A DNA stretch of 8,496 nt from DAOVFN01 sp964484305 (GTDB lineage Archaea; Aenigmatarchaeota; Aenigmatarchaeia; QMZP01), in assembly GCA_964484305.1 (NCBI GenBank), contig CAZAEI010000036.1:1-8496 (forward strand). The letters are read 5' to 3'. The position numbers and the translations under genes are program-made. The notes under the pieces were generated by a model. It was not told where the DNA came from. It was given only the letters and a program-made list of their open reading frames with translations, and did not search any database. Of the stretch, positions 1 through 5,957 are shown piece by piece; within the stretch, counting starts at the first letter, position 1, and the number at the start of each line of letters is the position of its first letter.

Positions 1-33
1 CATTTCAAGCTGAAAATGCGCTATAATATGCTA

Positions 34-110
34 TACTGAATCAACTTAAATAAACTATACCTGAGTTGATTCGGTAGATGTGAAATGGGCGGTTTTTCTC
101 CTTTTCACAT
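34..110 (+). other. Two adjacent stem-loops, possible structured RNA or operator
   Basis: Stem-loop 1 pairs 34-46 with 64-76. It has 13 pairs, one of them a T/G wobble (37 with 73), and a 17-nt loop. Stem-loop 2 pairs 78-85 with 103-110 perfectly (8 bp), also with a 17-nt loop, and only base 77 separates the two. The wobble pairs as U-G only if the plus strand is transcribed; on the minus strand it becomes an A-C mismatch. The T-rich loop of stem-loop 2 (93-97) would suit an archaeal terminator. The element lies upstream of the TATA box at 126-133, so it is more likely the 3' end of an upstream transcript, a small RNA or a protein-binding site than a leader of the next gene. No known RNA family was recognised. 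Confidence 0.4.
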
Positions 111-125
111 GAATTTTAGCTAATA

Positions 126-133
126 TTTATAAG
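126..133 (+). promoter_or_regulatory. TATA box for the DUF5679 gene
   Basis: TTTATAAG fits the archaeal TATA consensus. Transcription would start near 155 and give a leader of about 36 nt. That leader contains the strong Shine-Dalgarno AAGGAGGT at 178-185, which is 6 nt from the ATG at 192. Confidence 0.55.
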
Positions 134-191
134 TCAAGGCTTCAATATGGATATAATTGGCTTTGGCCAGCATTTTTAAGGAGGTTTTTCA

Positions 192-332
192 ATGACAGAG
201 GCATATTGTGTTCGATGCAGGAAGAAGGTGACCATAAAGGATGAACAGAAAATCACCATGAAGAACGGAAGGAAGGCTACAAAGGGCGTGTGTCCGAACT
301 GCGGAACCAAGGTATTCAGAATCGGTGGATAG
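192..332 (+). CDS. DUF5679-type small zinc-binding protein (46 aa)
   Basis: A 46-residue basic protein with two CxxC pairs, Cys6/Cys9 (CVRC) and Cys34/Cys37 (CPNCG), which should hold one zinc ion as a compact zinc ribbon. The layout is AYCVRC near the start, a Lys-rich middle with KNGRKATKG, then CPNCGTKVFRIGG at the end. From memory this matches the DUF5679 family, small single-domain proteins in archaea and bacteria with no assigned function. The basic surface would suit nucleic-acid or ribosome contact, but that is inference. The start is set by AAGGAGGT 6 nt upstream. The gene stands alone, with its own TATA box, and a hairpin follows 20 nt after the stop. The length is normal for the family as I recall it. 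Confidence 0.85.
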   Translation: MTEAYCVRCRKKVTIKDEQKITMKNGRKATKGVCPNCGTKVFRIGG

Positions 333-352
333 TCTTTCCGGATGAGAATTAA

Positions 353-370
353 GGGAAGCGATTGCTTCCC
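353..370. terminator. Bidirectional terminator-like hairpin
   Basis: A perfect 7-bp stem (GGGAAGC / GCTTCCC) closes a GATT tetraloop and is followed on the plus strand by a T-rich stretch (376-383). It lies between two convergent genes ending at 332 (+) and 419 (-), so it may serve both. Confidence 0.55.
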
Positions 371-418
371 ACTACTTTTGTTTATTGAAGGGAGTAGCCT
401 TAGGTGTTGTTACCGGCT

Positions 419-598
419 TCAATCGGCACTGTGAACTACCCCGACGGTAAATGTGTCGACATCTGCATCAAGGTATGTCTTTGTCTTTGGCGGGAAGATG
501 TCATTCACTCTGTTGTAATCTTTATCCAATTTTCGGAGAGTTGCTCCCGGATTTTCCCATGATACCCTGTCGCCTCCATTTCCGTTGTATTTGGCCAT
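419..598 (-). CDS. Small protein of unknown function (59 aa)
   Basis: I do not recognise this protein. It is hydrophilic, with no membrane segment, signal peptide or cysteine. It begins MAKYNGNGGDRVSW, has a charged middle (LRKLDKDYNRV), a Pro/Lys-rich turn (FPPKTKTY) and a beta-like end (FTVGVVHSAD). The case for coding is contextual. The ATG is preceded by the Shine-Dalgarno-like AAGGGGTGGT ending 3-4 nt upstream, and a palindromic TATA box (TTTATAAA, 653-660) lies at a fitting distance. The overlapping plus-strand reading has neither signal. The last codons overlap GTGAACTACCCC on the plus strand, which resembles IS200/IS605 end sequence, so the C-terminus might be secondary. Homologues would be needed to confirm it. 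Confidence 0.6.
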   Translation of the reverse strand: MAKYNGNGGDRVSWENPGATLRKLDKDYNRVNDIFPPKTKTYLDADVDTFTVGVVHSAD

Positions 599-652
599 TT
601 TACCACCCCTTAGTAGTTCATAATTGTAACTATAGAGTAGTGACTTTAATGG

Positions 653-660
653 TTTATAAA
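653..660 (-). promoter_or_regulatory. TATA box for the 59-aa gene
   Basis: TTTATAAA on the minus strand puts the expected start near 630, giving a leader of about 32 nt before the ATG at 598. The motif is palindromic, so direction comes from the gene it serves. Confidence 0.5.
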
Positions 661-774
661 GTTATCGGTGGGGTGATTTGTGCCTTTTTGACTCCCAGAA
701 GTGGCCTCCCATAGGGGGTAATCATGCCTTTATACAGAGCATTTCCCTGGTGGCATGGCTGAAGGGAGGCCGGC

Positions 775-1596
775 CTACCTGAACCCGATGGCCGCGTAGG
801 CCACGACCTCGCTCATGTCCCCCGTGGCCTCACCAGAGGAGGTGTAGTCAAGGACCTCCACTCTCTTCCAGCCGAGCTTCAGGGCCGCGGCCATGAGGAC
901 CGCTATGGGGGCGTAGCCGCACACCGAGGCCCTGGTCTCGTGGAGTGTCCGGAAGAAGCCCTCCATGTCAAGGTCCTTGATTTTCTCGATGGCCATATGG
1001 TCCCTTTCCCTGGCAGCCCCCCATGATATGAAGTGGGAGAAGTCAGAGCTCGCTATGATTCTGGCGTCGTGCTCCTTGGCTATATCTGCGAGGCAGGAGC
1101 CGAGCTTCCTGCAGCGCTCCAGGAAGGCCCCGGTGTAGCCGAAGCCCATGATGGAGATGGGTAGGAATGTTATGCCAGGGCCGAAGCGGTGCTGGAGGAA
1201 GGGCAGCTGGACCTCGATGGAGTGCTCCCTGGAATGGGCAAGCTCGTCCTCCTCGGTGAGGCCATGCTTCTCCAAGGCCCTGGCCATCCCGGTGTCGATA
1301 GGTACCCTGCCTAGGGGTGTCTTCCAGGAACCGGAGGCCATGATGGAGAAGTCCCTGCCCAGGCCGGTGTGGTTCGGGCCGAGGATGATGAAGCGCTTCC
1401 CTGGCCTGAGGGAGGAGATTGCACGGGCCGCGGTTCGGCCGGAGTAGGTATAGCCCGCGTGGGGGGAGACCACGGCCTCGTATTCGGGGCCGTCCTTGAG
1501 TTTGGAAAAGAGGCCGTCCAGGGTCTTCCTGAGGGTCCTGCCGTCCCAGTCATAGAACATGCCCGCGACAGCGGGCTGCCTTGTTTTGCCTGGCAT
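775..1596 (-). CDS. amrB: AmmeMemoRadiSam system protein B, MEMO family (273 aa)
   Basis: MEMO-family protein with the LigB-like dioxygenase fold. The opening RQPAVAGMFY is the usual family N-terminus and supports this start. Motifs in order are PHAGYTYSG (45-53), GPNHTG (73-78), EHSIEVQLPFLQ (124-135), SSDFSH (183-188), CGYAP (226-230) and SSGEATGD (253-260). His46, His76 and Cys226 line up with the three metal ligands I recall for human MEMO1 (His49, His81, Cys244), and Asp185/His188 with its Asp189/His192. All are present, so it should bind a metal, probably iron or copper. Length is about that of the family. Its usual named partners, an AMMECR1 protein and a radical SAM protein, are not in this window. 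The cellular role is not established. There is no Shine-Dalgarno; a TATA-like site about 26 nt upstream suggests a leaderless mRNA of its own, starting 43 nt after the cdc48 stop. Confidence 0.9.
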   Translation of the reverse strand: MPGKTRQPAVAGMFYDWDGRTLRKTLDGLFSKLKDGPEYEAVVSPHAGYTYSGRTAARAISSLRPGKRFIILGPNHTGLGRDFSIMASGSWKTPLGRVPIDTGMARALEKHGLTEEDELAHSREHSIEVQLPFLQHRFGPGITFLPISIMGFGYTGAFLERCRKLGSCLADIAKEHDARIIASSDFSHFISWGAARERDHMAIEKIKDLDMEGFFRTLHETRASVCGYAPIAVLMAAALKLGWKRVEVLDYTSSGEATGDMSEVVAYAAIGFR

Positions 1597-1617
1597 GTTT
1601 AGAATTGCGCGTTTGGG

Positions 1618-1625
1618 TTAAATTT
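1618..1625 (-). promoter_or_regulatory. Possible TATA box for a leaderless amrB transcript
   Basis: AAATTTAA on the minus strand is centred about 26 nt before the ATG at 1596, the distance expected if transcription starts at the first codon. The match to consensus is moderate, and read-through from cdc48 is an alternative. Confidence 0.35.
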
Positions 1626-1639
1626 GTTCCCTGTCCAGG

Positions 1640-4600
1640 CTAGCCCACATAGACCATCTCTTCTTCCCTGGCGTCCTTCTTGCTCTTTACGCGGACCCTG
1701 AGCCTCTCGGCTATCTGCTCATAGAACCTGACCATGTCCTGGTTGATGCTGGGCCTTACATGGGACATGGCCTTCTTGAACTCGGCCGGGCCCACGCTCT
1801 TGGCCTTGAAGTCCCTTCTCAGGGCAAAGAGACCGGCCTCCCTGGCAAGGCCCTCGATGTCCGCGCCGGAGTAGCTGGCTGTATCCTTGGCTAGCTTGTT
1901 AAGGTTTATGCCCTTGAGGGGCATGCTCTTGGTGTGTATCTTGAATATCTCGAGCCTTGCCTTCTCGTCAGGGGCAGGGACGAGTATCTGGCGGTCGAAC
2001 CTGCCGGGCCGAAGGAGGGCCGGGTCCAGGATGTCGGGCCGGTTGGTGGCAGCCACGACAACCACGTTGTGGAGGTCCTCGAGGCCTGAGAGCTCGGTCA
2101 GTATCATGGAGACCACGTTCTCGGTTACCCTGGTTCCCGCATCCAGGCCCCTTCTGGGGGCAAGGGCATCGATTTCGTCAAAGAAGATTATCGTGGGGGC
2201 GACCTGCTTGGCCCTCTTGAATATGTCCCTTATGTGTTTCTCGGATTCGCCAACCCATTTTGAGAAAATCTCGGGGCCCTTTACAGAGATGAAGTTGGCG
2301 CCTGACTCGTTTGCAACGGCCTTGGCCAGGAGGGTCTTGCCTGAGCCGGGCGGGCCGTAGAGCAGGACTCCCTTGGGCGGCTTTATCCCGATTCTGTCAA
2401 AGGCGGCGGGGTGGTCCAGGGGCCACTGGACAACCTCCTTCAGGTTCTGCTTGGCCTCCTCAAGGCCCCCAATATCGCTCCATTTCACCTTGGGAATCTC
2501 GATAAGGACCTCCCTCATGGCAGAGGGCTCCACTATCTTCAGGGCGTTCTCGAAGTCCTTCTTGATGACCTTTATCTTCTCTATGGTCTTGGCAGGGAAC
2601 TCCTCCTCCTTCTTCCAGCTCAGATCAGGGAGGTTCCTCCTCAGGGAGAGCATGGCAGCCTCCTTGCAGAGGGACTCCAGGTCTGCGCCGACAAAGCCGT
2701 AGGTTATCGAGGACAGCCAGTCCAGGTTGACGTCGCCTGTCAGGGGCATGTTCCTGGTATGTATCTGGAGGATTTCCTTTCTGCCCTTCTGGTCAGGGAC
2801 GCCTATCTCGATTTCCCTGTCGAACCTTCCGGGCCTCCTGAGGGCCGGGTCGAGTGCATTGTGCCTGTTGGTGGCTGCTATGACTATGACCTTGCCCCTG
2901 GATTTCAGGCCGTCCATGAGGGTAAGGATTTGGGAGACGACGCGGCGCTCTACCTCGCCCGTGACCTCCTCCCTCTTGGGGGCAATGGCGTCTATCTCGT
3001 CAAAGAATATTATGGCAGGGGCGTTCTTCTCGGCATCCTCGAATATCTTGCGGAGGTTCTCCTCGCTGTTGTGTGCGAATATGCCGCCAAACCCGGCCAG
3101 GAAGTTCTCGGAGGGGTTTATTGATATGTCATACACGTGTTCTTCTTTTGCGGGAACGTGATTTATTTCCTCTACCCGGTCCCAGTAGATATCATTCTCC
3201 AGGAGGCTCCAGAGCTTTTTGTGGTTTTTCTTCTCAGGGTCGATGCCAGATATGAACTCCTTAAGCTTGTCCTTGCCTATGGTCTTTGAGTTATGCCACT
3301 CCCTCCCGACATTGTTCTCTTTCAGGAGTGTCCTTAATTCATCAAACATTGGAACCTGGCTGCTTCTTGTCCATTTCAGTTTCTTGGCATATTCCCTTAC
3401 CATGTCATTTCTTTTTTTATCCATGAAACCGATGCTCAAGAACCTGCCAATGTTATTTGCTCCCCTGAAGCATACCCCGTTCCTGGTGGATTTCCCAACC
3501 CTGTTGGAATATACACTGGCGACAATGCCCAGCTGAAGCAGAATATGCATCAAATCATTCGCCAGGCTCTTGCTGTATGTGGTTGCCTCAACTGTAAGCA
3601 TGCCTCTCTGGTTCGGGTAGACTGAACCGTCTCCGCTGTAGTATCCCCTGAGGAATTCCCTTATCAGGGATTCCTCGAGTGTGAACACGAATCCTGGCAT
3701 CTTTTTCTTGGTAGAGTATTTGTTGAAACCCAGCTTTAGCATGAACTCTGCAAGGATTTTTGATCCGATAAAGATTGCATTGTCATATATGCCTGCCTTT
3801 ATACCGAGGCTTTCGCATGTCCTTTTGATGTCCTCCTTTGCAAAGGTATCAGGTGTTGAGATTCTCAGATTCCCCTTGTTTATGTCCCCCTCTGCGAGCC
3901 ACAGGCCAAAGAGTCTCATAAGCCCGTTATCTATCCTTATGACTGCTGGGAGGCTTCCCCTGCCGAACCTTGCAGTTATCCTCAGCCTTTTCGGGTCATA
4001 ACGGATTCCGCTCTCATCCACTAGCTTTCTGAACTTGGGAATTCTCAGCCCAATGTCCTTGCCATAGATGTCATAAACATATTTTTTACGGATTCCCAGA
4101 ATTTTGGCCACTCGCTCGATGCCTATACTCTTCACTGCCTTTCTCACATATTCAGAACAGTTCCTTACAAGGAGCTTGTTGTCATCCTCAAATAACTCCA
4201 GAAGGTTGTATTCCTTTTTTCCTGTCCCCAGAATCGGTATCTTTTGGGGTATAGCTATGAATGATTCCCCTGGGACGAGGTCGCTCGTTTTTACGTCTTC
4301 CAGTTTGCCATTGTTTAATGCGAACAGTGAGTGATAGTCAGTAACCTTGATTCTCCTTCCTGTTTTTGTTTTAACCTCCAGGATATCTCCATGCAAAGGG
4401 TGCTTGAAATACTGCTTAATCCTTGAGAACTTCACCTTGCCCTTGTCATCGAAGGACACGACCCTTACGTCCCTTCTGTTATCCACGATATCCTTTATTG
4501 GCATGTGTGTCATGGTGTCGTTATCCAAAACAAACAGATTCTCGTCACCATTCAGTGACTGACCATACCATTTCGACATGACCTCGGGGCCCGCAATGGC

Positions 4601-5422
4601 AGTGAAGTTGGCGCCTGACTCATTTGCAACGGCCCTGGCGAGGAGGGTCTTGCCTGAGCCCGGCGGGCCGTAGAGCAGGACGCCCTTGGGCGGCTCTATT
4701 CCCAGCTTGGTGAAGAGCTCGGGATGCCGGAGCGGGAGCTCCACCATCTCCCTTATCTTCTTGATTTCCTCATGCAGGCCGCCTATATCCTCGTAGGTTA
4801 AGGTGGGAATCCTGCCTTCCTCCATGATTTCGACTGCCTCGGGCTTGAGCTCCACCTCGGTATCCTCTGTTATCCTTACCACGCCGTCAGGGCTTGTCGA
4901 GACCACGGCGAGCTTGGTCTCCCCTGGAATTGGAGAAAAGAACATGTCAATTTCCCCGAATGCAGCTCCAAAGATATCATCAAAGGGTGATTGGGTCCTC
5001 TGCTTGACCACAGGGAAGGGCATCACGATGTCCCGCTTGCTCACGGGTCTCATGAAGAGGTTCTTCTTGAGCAGCTCGGGGTTCATCTGGAGGATTATCC
5101 CCTTCTGGGCAGGTGCAAGTGTGACCCTCTTGGCATCCCTGGGTTCGGCTCTGGAGACCTTGATGGTCTCTCCCACACCGATGCCGGCGTTCCTCCTCGT
5201 GATTCCGTCCATTCTGATAACATTAAGGCCGATGTCTGCGGGGTATGCCCGCACGGCCAGGGCGCCTGTGAGGCTCTTGCCATGGAGCGCGACTATGTCC
5301 CCCTCCTTTATGCCGAGCTTGCTCATGGTCTTGGTGTCAATCCTGACTAACCCCCGGCCGAACTCCTCCCTGTTGGTAAGCTCCCCCACCTTCAGGGAAA
5401 CCGGCTCTCTCTTTTCTGGCAT
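1640..5422 (-). CDS. cdc48: Cdc48/VAT-type AAA+ ATPase precursor with intein (1260 aa; 763 aa after splicing)
   Basis: Archaeal Cdc48 (p97/VCP, VAT): a cytoplasmic hexameric unfoldase that threads proteins through its pore, often for the proteasome. The N-domain (about 1-195) is a double-psi barrel plus the second N subdomain. D1 has Walker A GPPGSGKT (252-259), Walker B FFDE ending at Glu809, sensor Asn852 and arginine fingers Arg863/Arg866. D2 has Walker A 1023-1030, Walker B ending at Glu1083 and sensor Asn1127. All key residues are intact. Residues 289-785 are an intein; removing it joins WYGQ to SEENL and restores a normal D1 and a usual length of 763. The protein ends MVYVG, close to but not exactly the HbYX proteasome-docking motif, because Tyr is third from the end. 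The start is supported by GGGAGTGATT just upstream and a TATA box at 5466-5473. Confidence 0.97.
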   Translation of the reverse strand: MPEKREPVSLKVGELTNREEFGRGLVRIDTKTMSKLGIKEGDIVALHGKSLTGALAVRAYPADIGLNVIRMDGITRRNAGIGVGETIKVSRAEPRDAKRVTLAPAQKGIILQMNPELLKKNLFMRPVSKRDIVMPFPVVKQRTQSPFDDIFGAAFGEIDMFFSPIPGETKLAVVSTSPDGVVRITEDTEVELKPEAVEIMEEGRIPTLTYEDIGGLHEEIKKIREMVELPLRHPELFTKLGIEPPKGVLLYGPPGSGKTLLARAVANESGANFTAIAGPEVMSKWYGQSLNGDENLFVLDNDTMTHMPIKDIVDNRRDVRVVSFDDKGKVKFSRIKQYFKHPLHGDILEVKTKTGRRIKVTDYHSLFALNNGKLEDVKTSDLVPGESFIAIPQKIPILGTGKKEYNLLELFEDDNKLLVRNCSEYVRKAVKSIGIERVAKILGIRKKYVYDIYGKDIGLRIPKFRKLVDESGIRYDPKRLRITARFGRGSLPAVIRIDNGLMRLFGLWLAEGDINKGNLRISTPDTFAKEDIKRTCESLGIKAGIYDNAIFIGSKILAEFMLKLGFNKYSTKKKMPGFVFTLEESLIREFLRGYYSGDGSVYPNQRGMLTVEATTYSKSLANDLMHILLQLGIVASVYSNRVGKSTRNGVCFRGANNIGRFLSIGFMDKKRNDMVREYAKKLKWTRSSQVPMFDELRTLLKENNVGREWHNSKTIGKDKLKEFISGIDPEKKNHKKLWSLLENDIYWDRVEEINHVPAKEEHVYDISINPSENFLAGFGGIFAHNSEENLRKIFEDAEKNAPAIIFFDEIDAIAPKREEVTGEVERRVVSQILTLMDGLKSRGKVIVIAATNRHNALDPALRRPGRFDREIEIGVPDQKGRKEILQIHTRNMPLTGDVNLDWLSSITYGFVGADLESLCKEAAMLSLRRNLPDLSWKKEEEFPAKTIEKIKVIKKDFENALKIVEPSAMREVLIEIPKVKWSDIGGLEEAKQNLKEVVQWPLDHPAAFDRIGIKPPKGVLLYGPPGSGKTLLAKAVANESGANFISVKGPEIFSKWVGESEKHIRDIFKRAKQVAPTIIFFDEIDALAPRRGLDAGTRVTENVVSMILTELSGLEDLHNVVVVAATNRPDILDPALLRPGRFDRQILVPAPDEKARLEIFKIHTKSMPLKGINLNKLAKDTASYSGADIEGLAREAGLFALRRDFKAKSVGPAEFKKAMSHVRPSINQDMVRFYEQIAERLRVRVKSKKDAREEEMVYVG
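2291..2386 (-). repeat. D2 Walker A copy of an internal 96-nt direct repeat
   Basis: This segment of the D2 ring (residues 1013-1044) aligns without gaps to the D1 segment at 4604-4699, with 90 of 96 bases the same by hand count. Of 30 codons encoding the same residue, 26 are the same codon. Sequence beyond both ends diverges quickly, and the Walker B regions of D1 and D2 look clearly less alike at the DNA level. Confidence 0.8.
3068..4558 (-). mobile_element. Full-length LAGLIDADG intein in Cdc48 D1 (497 aa)
   Basis: Intein from Ser289 to Asn785 of the precursor. The N-terminal splicing block begins SLNGDENLFVLD, so the first nucleophile is Ser instead of the commoner Cys. Block B has TDYH (Thr361, His364). 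The C-terminal blocks are VYDISI (763-768), ENFLAG and GGIFAHN, with the final His784-Asn785 followed by Ser786 as the acceptor. Between them is a LAGLIDADG homing endonuclease with both motifs, LFGLWLAEGDI (504-514, Glu511) and FLRGYYSGDGS (590-600, Asp598). A helix-turn-helix-like stretch lies around 434-468. No stop or frameshift is seen, so splicing and homing could both work. Two lines counted by hand gave 45-50% GC inside against about 63% in extein lines, consistent with separate ancestry. Confidence 0.96.
4604..4699 (-). repeat. D1 Walker A copy of the internal 96-nt direct repeat
   Basis: Partner of the segment at 2291-2386. It encodes residues 242-273 of the precursor, including D1 Walker A, and ends 45 bases from the intein insertion point at 4558. 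Two of the six differences change a residue (Glu/Lys and Arg/Lys); four are silent. Confidence 0.8.
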
Positions 5423-5424
5423 TC

Positions 5425-5434
5425 AATCACTCCC
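5425..5434 (-). promoter_or_regulatory. Shine-Dalgarno of cdc48
   Basis: GGGAGTGATT lies just before the ATG at 5422. The core GGAGTGAT is the archaeal GGAGGTGAT with one G missing, and the same variant precedes the winged-HTH gene. Confidence 0.55.
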
Positions 5435-5465
5435 TAATCCCCTTTGGTATTATATTGTGCGGGAA

Positions 5466-5473
5466 TTTATTAA
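5466..5473 (-). promoter_or_regulatory. TATA box for cdc48
   Basis: TTAATAAA on the minus strand predicts a start near 5443 and a leader of about 21 nt holding the Shine-Dalgarno. A second AT-rich stretch at 5448-5456 is too close to the ATG to leave room for that site. Confidence 0.45.
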
Positions 5474-5488
5474 TTACAACTCCTTTAC

Positions 5489-5506
5489 CCCATCCTTCAA
5501 GGTGGG
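5489..5506 (-). terminator. Hairpin after the winged-HTH gene
   Basis: CCCA, a bulged T and CCT pair with AGG and TGGG around a TCA loop, 42 nt past the stop of the HTH gene. It may end that transcript before the cdc48 promoter. Its form also recalls an eroded IS200/IS605 end hairpin, without support for a choice. Confidence 0.3.
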
Positions 5507-5547
5507 AATTGCAAGATGTAACCCATCATGAACGATAGGGTACTTGA

Positions 5548-5796
5548 TTACCACTCATCCTCGGATTCCTCCCTCTCCCTGGTTCGTGGCTTCTCGCACC
5601 TGACTATGATGCTGTGCCTGGTCTGGATTATCTCCATGGGCTCGCTCCTCACTATTCTCATTATCTTGACGTACCTTCGGACAGTCACGTTGTGGAGGCC
5701 TGTCCTCTGGGCAATCTGGTTGATGCTCATGGCCTCCCTGTCCTTCTCGAGCATCCTGATGATTCTCTCCATTATCTCAAGGGGGTCCCGCCTCAT
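5548..5796 (-). CDS. Small winged helix-turn-helix protein (82 aa)
   Basis: A likely DNA-binding protein. Residues 5-21 form a first helix (PLEIMERIIRMLEKDRE), 24-46 a helix-turn-helix (SINQIAQRTGLHNVTVRRYV) with a basic recognition helix, and 54-68 a two-strand wing ending in IIVRCE. A highly charged tail (RTREREESEDEW) closes it. This is the minimal winged-helix fold with no sensor or effector domain. An upstream in-frame ATG at 5823 would add nine residues. I chose the ATG at 5796 because GGAGTGAT lies 3 nt before it and the predicted transcript begins near 5817, downstream of 5823. It lies 125 nt before cdc48 on the same strand, but each has its own promoter. It could regulate itself or cdc48; no operator is evident. 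The family is not identified more precisely. Confidence 0.8.
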   Translation of the reverse strand: MRRDPLEIMERIIRMLEKDREAMSINQIAQRTGLHNVTVRRYVKIMRIVRSEPMEIIQTRHSIIVRCEKPRTREREESEDEW

Positions 5797-5799
5797 GGT

Positions 5800-5808
5800 A
5801 TCACTCCG
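5800..5808 (-). promoter_or_regulatory. Shine-Dalgarno that sets the HTH start
   Basis: CGGAGTGAT is separated by three bases from the ATG at 5796. It favours this start over the in-frame ATG at 5823. Confidence 0.6.
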
Positions 5809-5838
5809 GAATTTAATATACAATTATATACCTTATAG

Positions 5839-5846
5839 TTTATAAA
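5839..5846 (-). promoter_or_regulatory. TATA box for the winged-HTH gene
   Basis: TTTATAAA predicts a start near 5817 and a leader of about 20 nt including the Shine-Dalgarno. A weaker AT-rich site (GTATATAA, around 5823-5830) is nearer and would leave almost no leader. Confidence 0.5.
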
Positions 5847-5957
5847 GCTTTCGGTTGTAGTGGTATAGTTTGTATATTATAGTGTAAAACTGAATAATTT
5901 GCATATTTTCCGTACACGCTTTTGTGGAAGTGTTAACTCCCGTAAAAGGGTGTGGTG

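Noticed and set aside
1..39. Open plus-strand frame entering from the left edge and ending in TGA at 37-39.
   Set aside because: Only 12 codons, AT-rich and without a recognisable motif. It could be the tail of a cut gene, but nothing supports that.
1..120. C/D-box small RNA, suggested by CTGA at 36-39 and 61-64.
   Set aside because: No convincing C box (RTGATGA) lies at the right distance, and the stem-loops do not fit that fold.
431..447. GTGAACTACCCCGAC as a second IS200/IS605 end, similar to AACTACCC at 8446-8453.
   Set aside because: Only a 4-bp stem (CGAC/GTCG) can form and the bases are explained by the coding frame of the 59-aa gene.
451..714. 87-aa plus-strand ORF.
   Set aside because: It overlaps the 59-aa minus-strand gene, which has a TATA box and Shine-Dalgarno; the plus frame has neither and a Cys/Leu-rich shadow composition.
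706..718. CTCCC-ATA-GGGGG hairpin downstream of amrB.
   Set aside because: Five pairs including a wobble with a 3-nt loop and no T run in a useful position; too weak to call a terminator.
2411..3124. 237-aa plus-strand ORF opposite cdc48.
   Set aside because: It is antisense to conserved AAA+ coding sequence, and its open frame follows from the high GC and codon bias of that gene.
4803..5531. 242-aa plus-strand ORF opposite the cdc48 N-domain.
   Set aside because: Shadow of the minus-strand gene; no start signals and no recognisable domain.
5797..5823. Nine-residue N-terminal extension of the winged-HTH protein.
   Set aside because: The Shine-Dalgarno GGAGTGAT and the predicted transcript start both favour the ATG at 5796.
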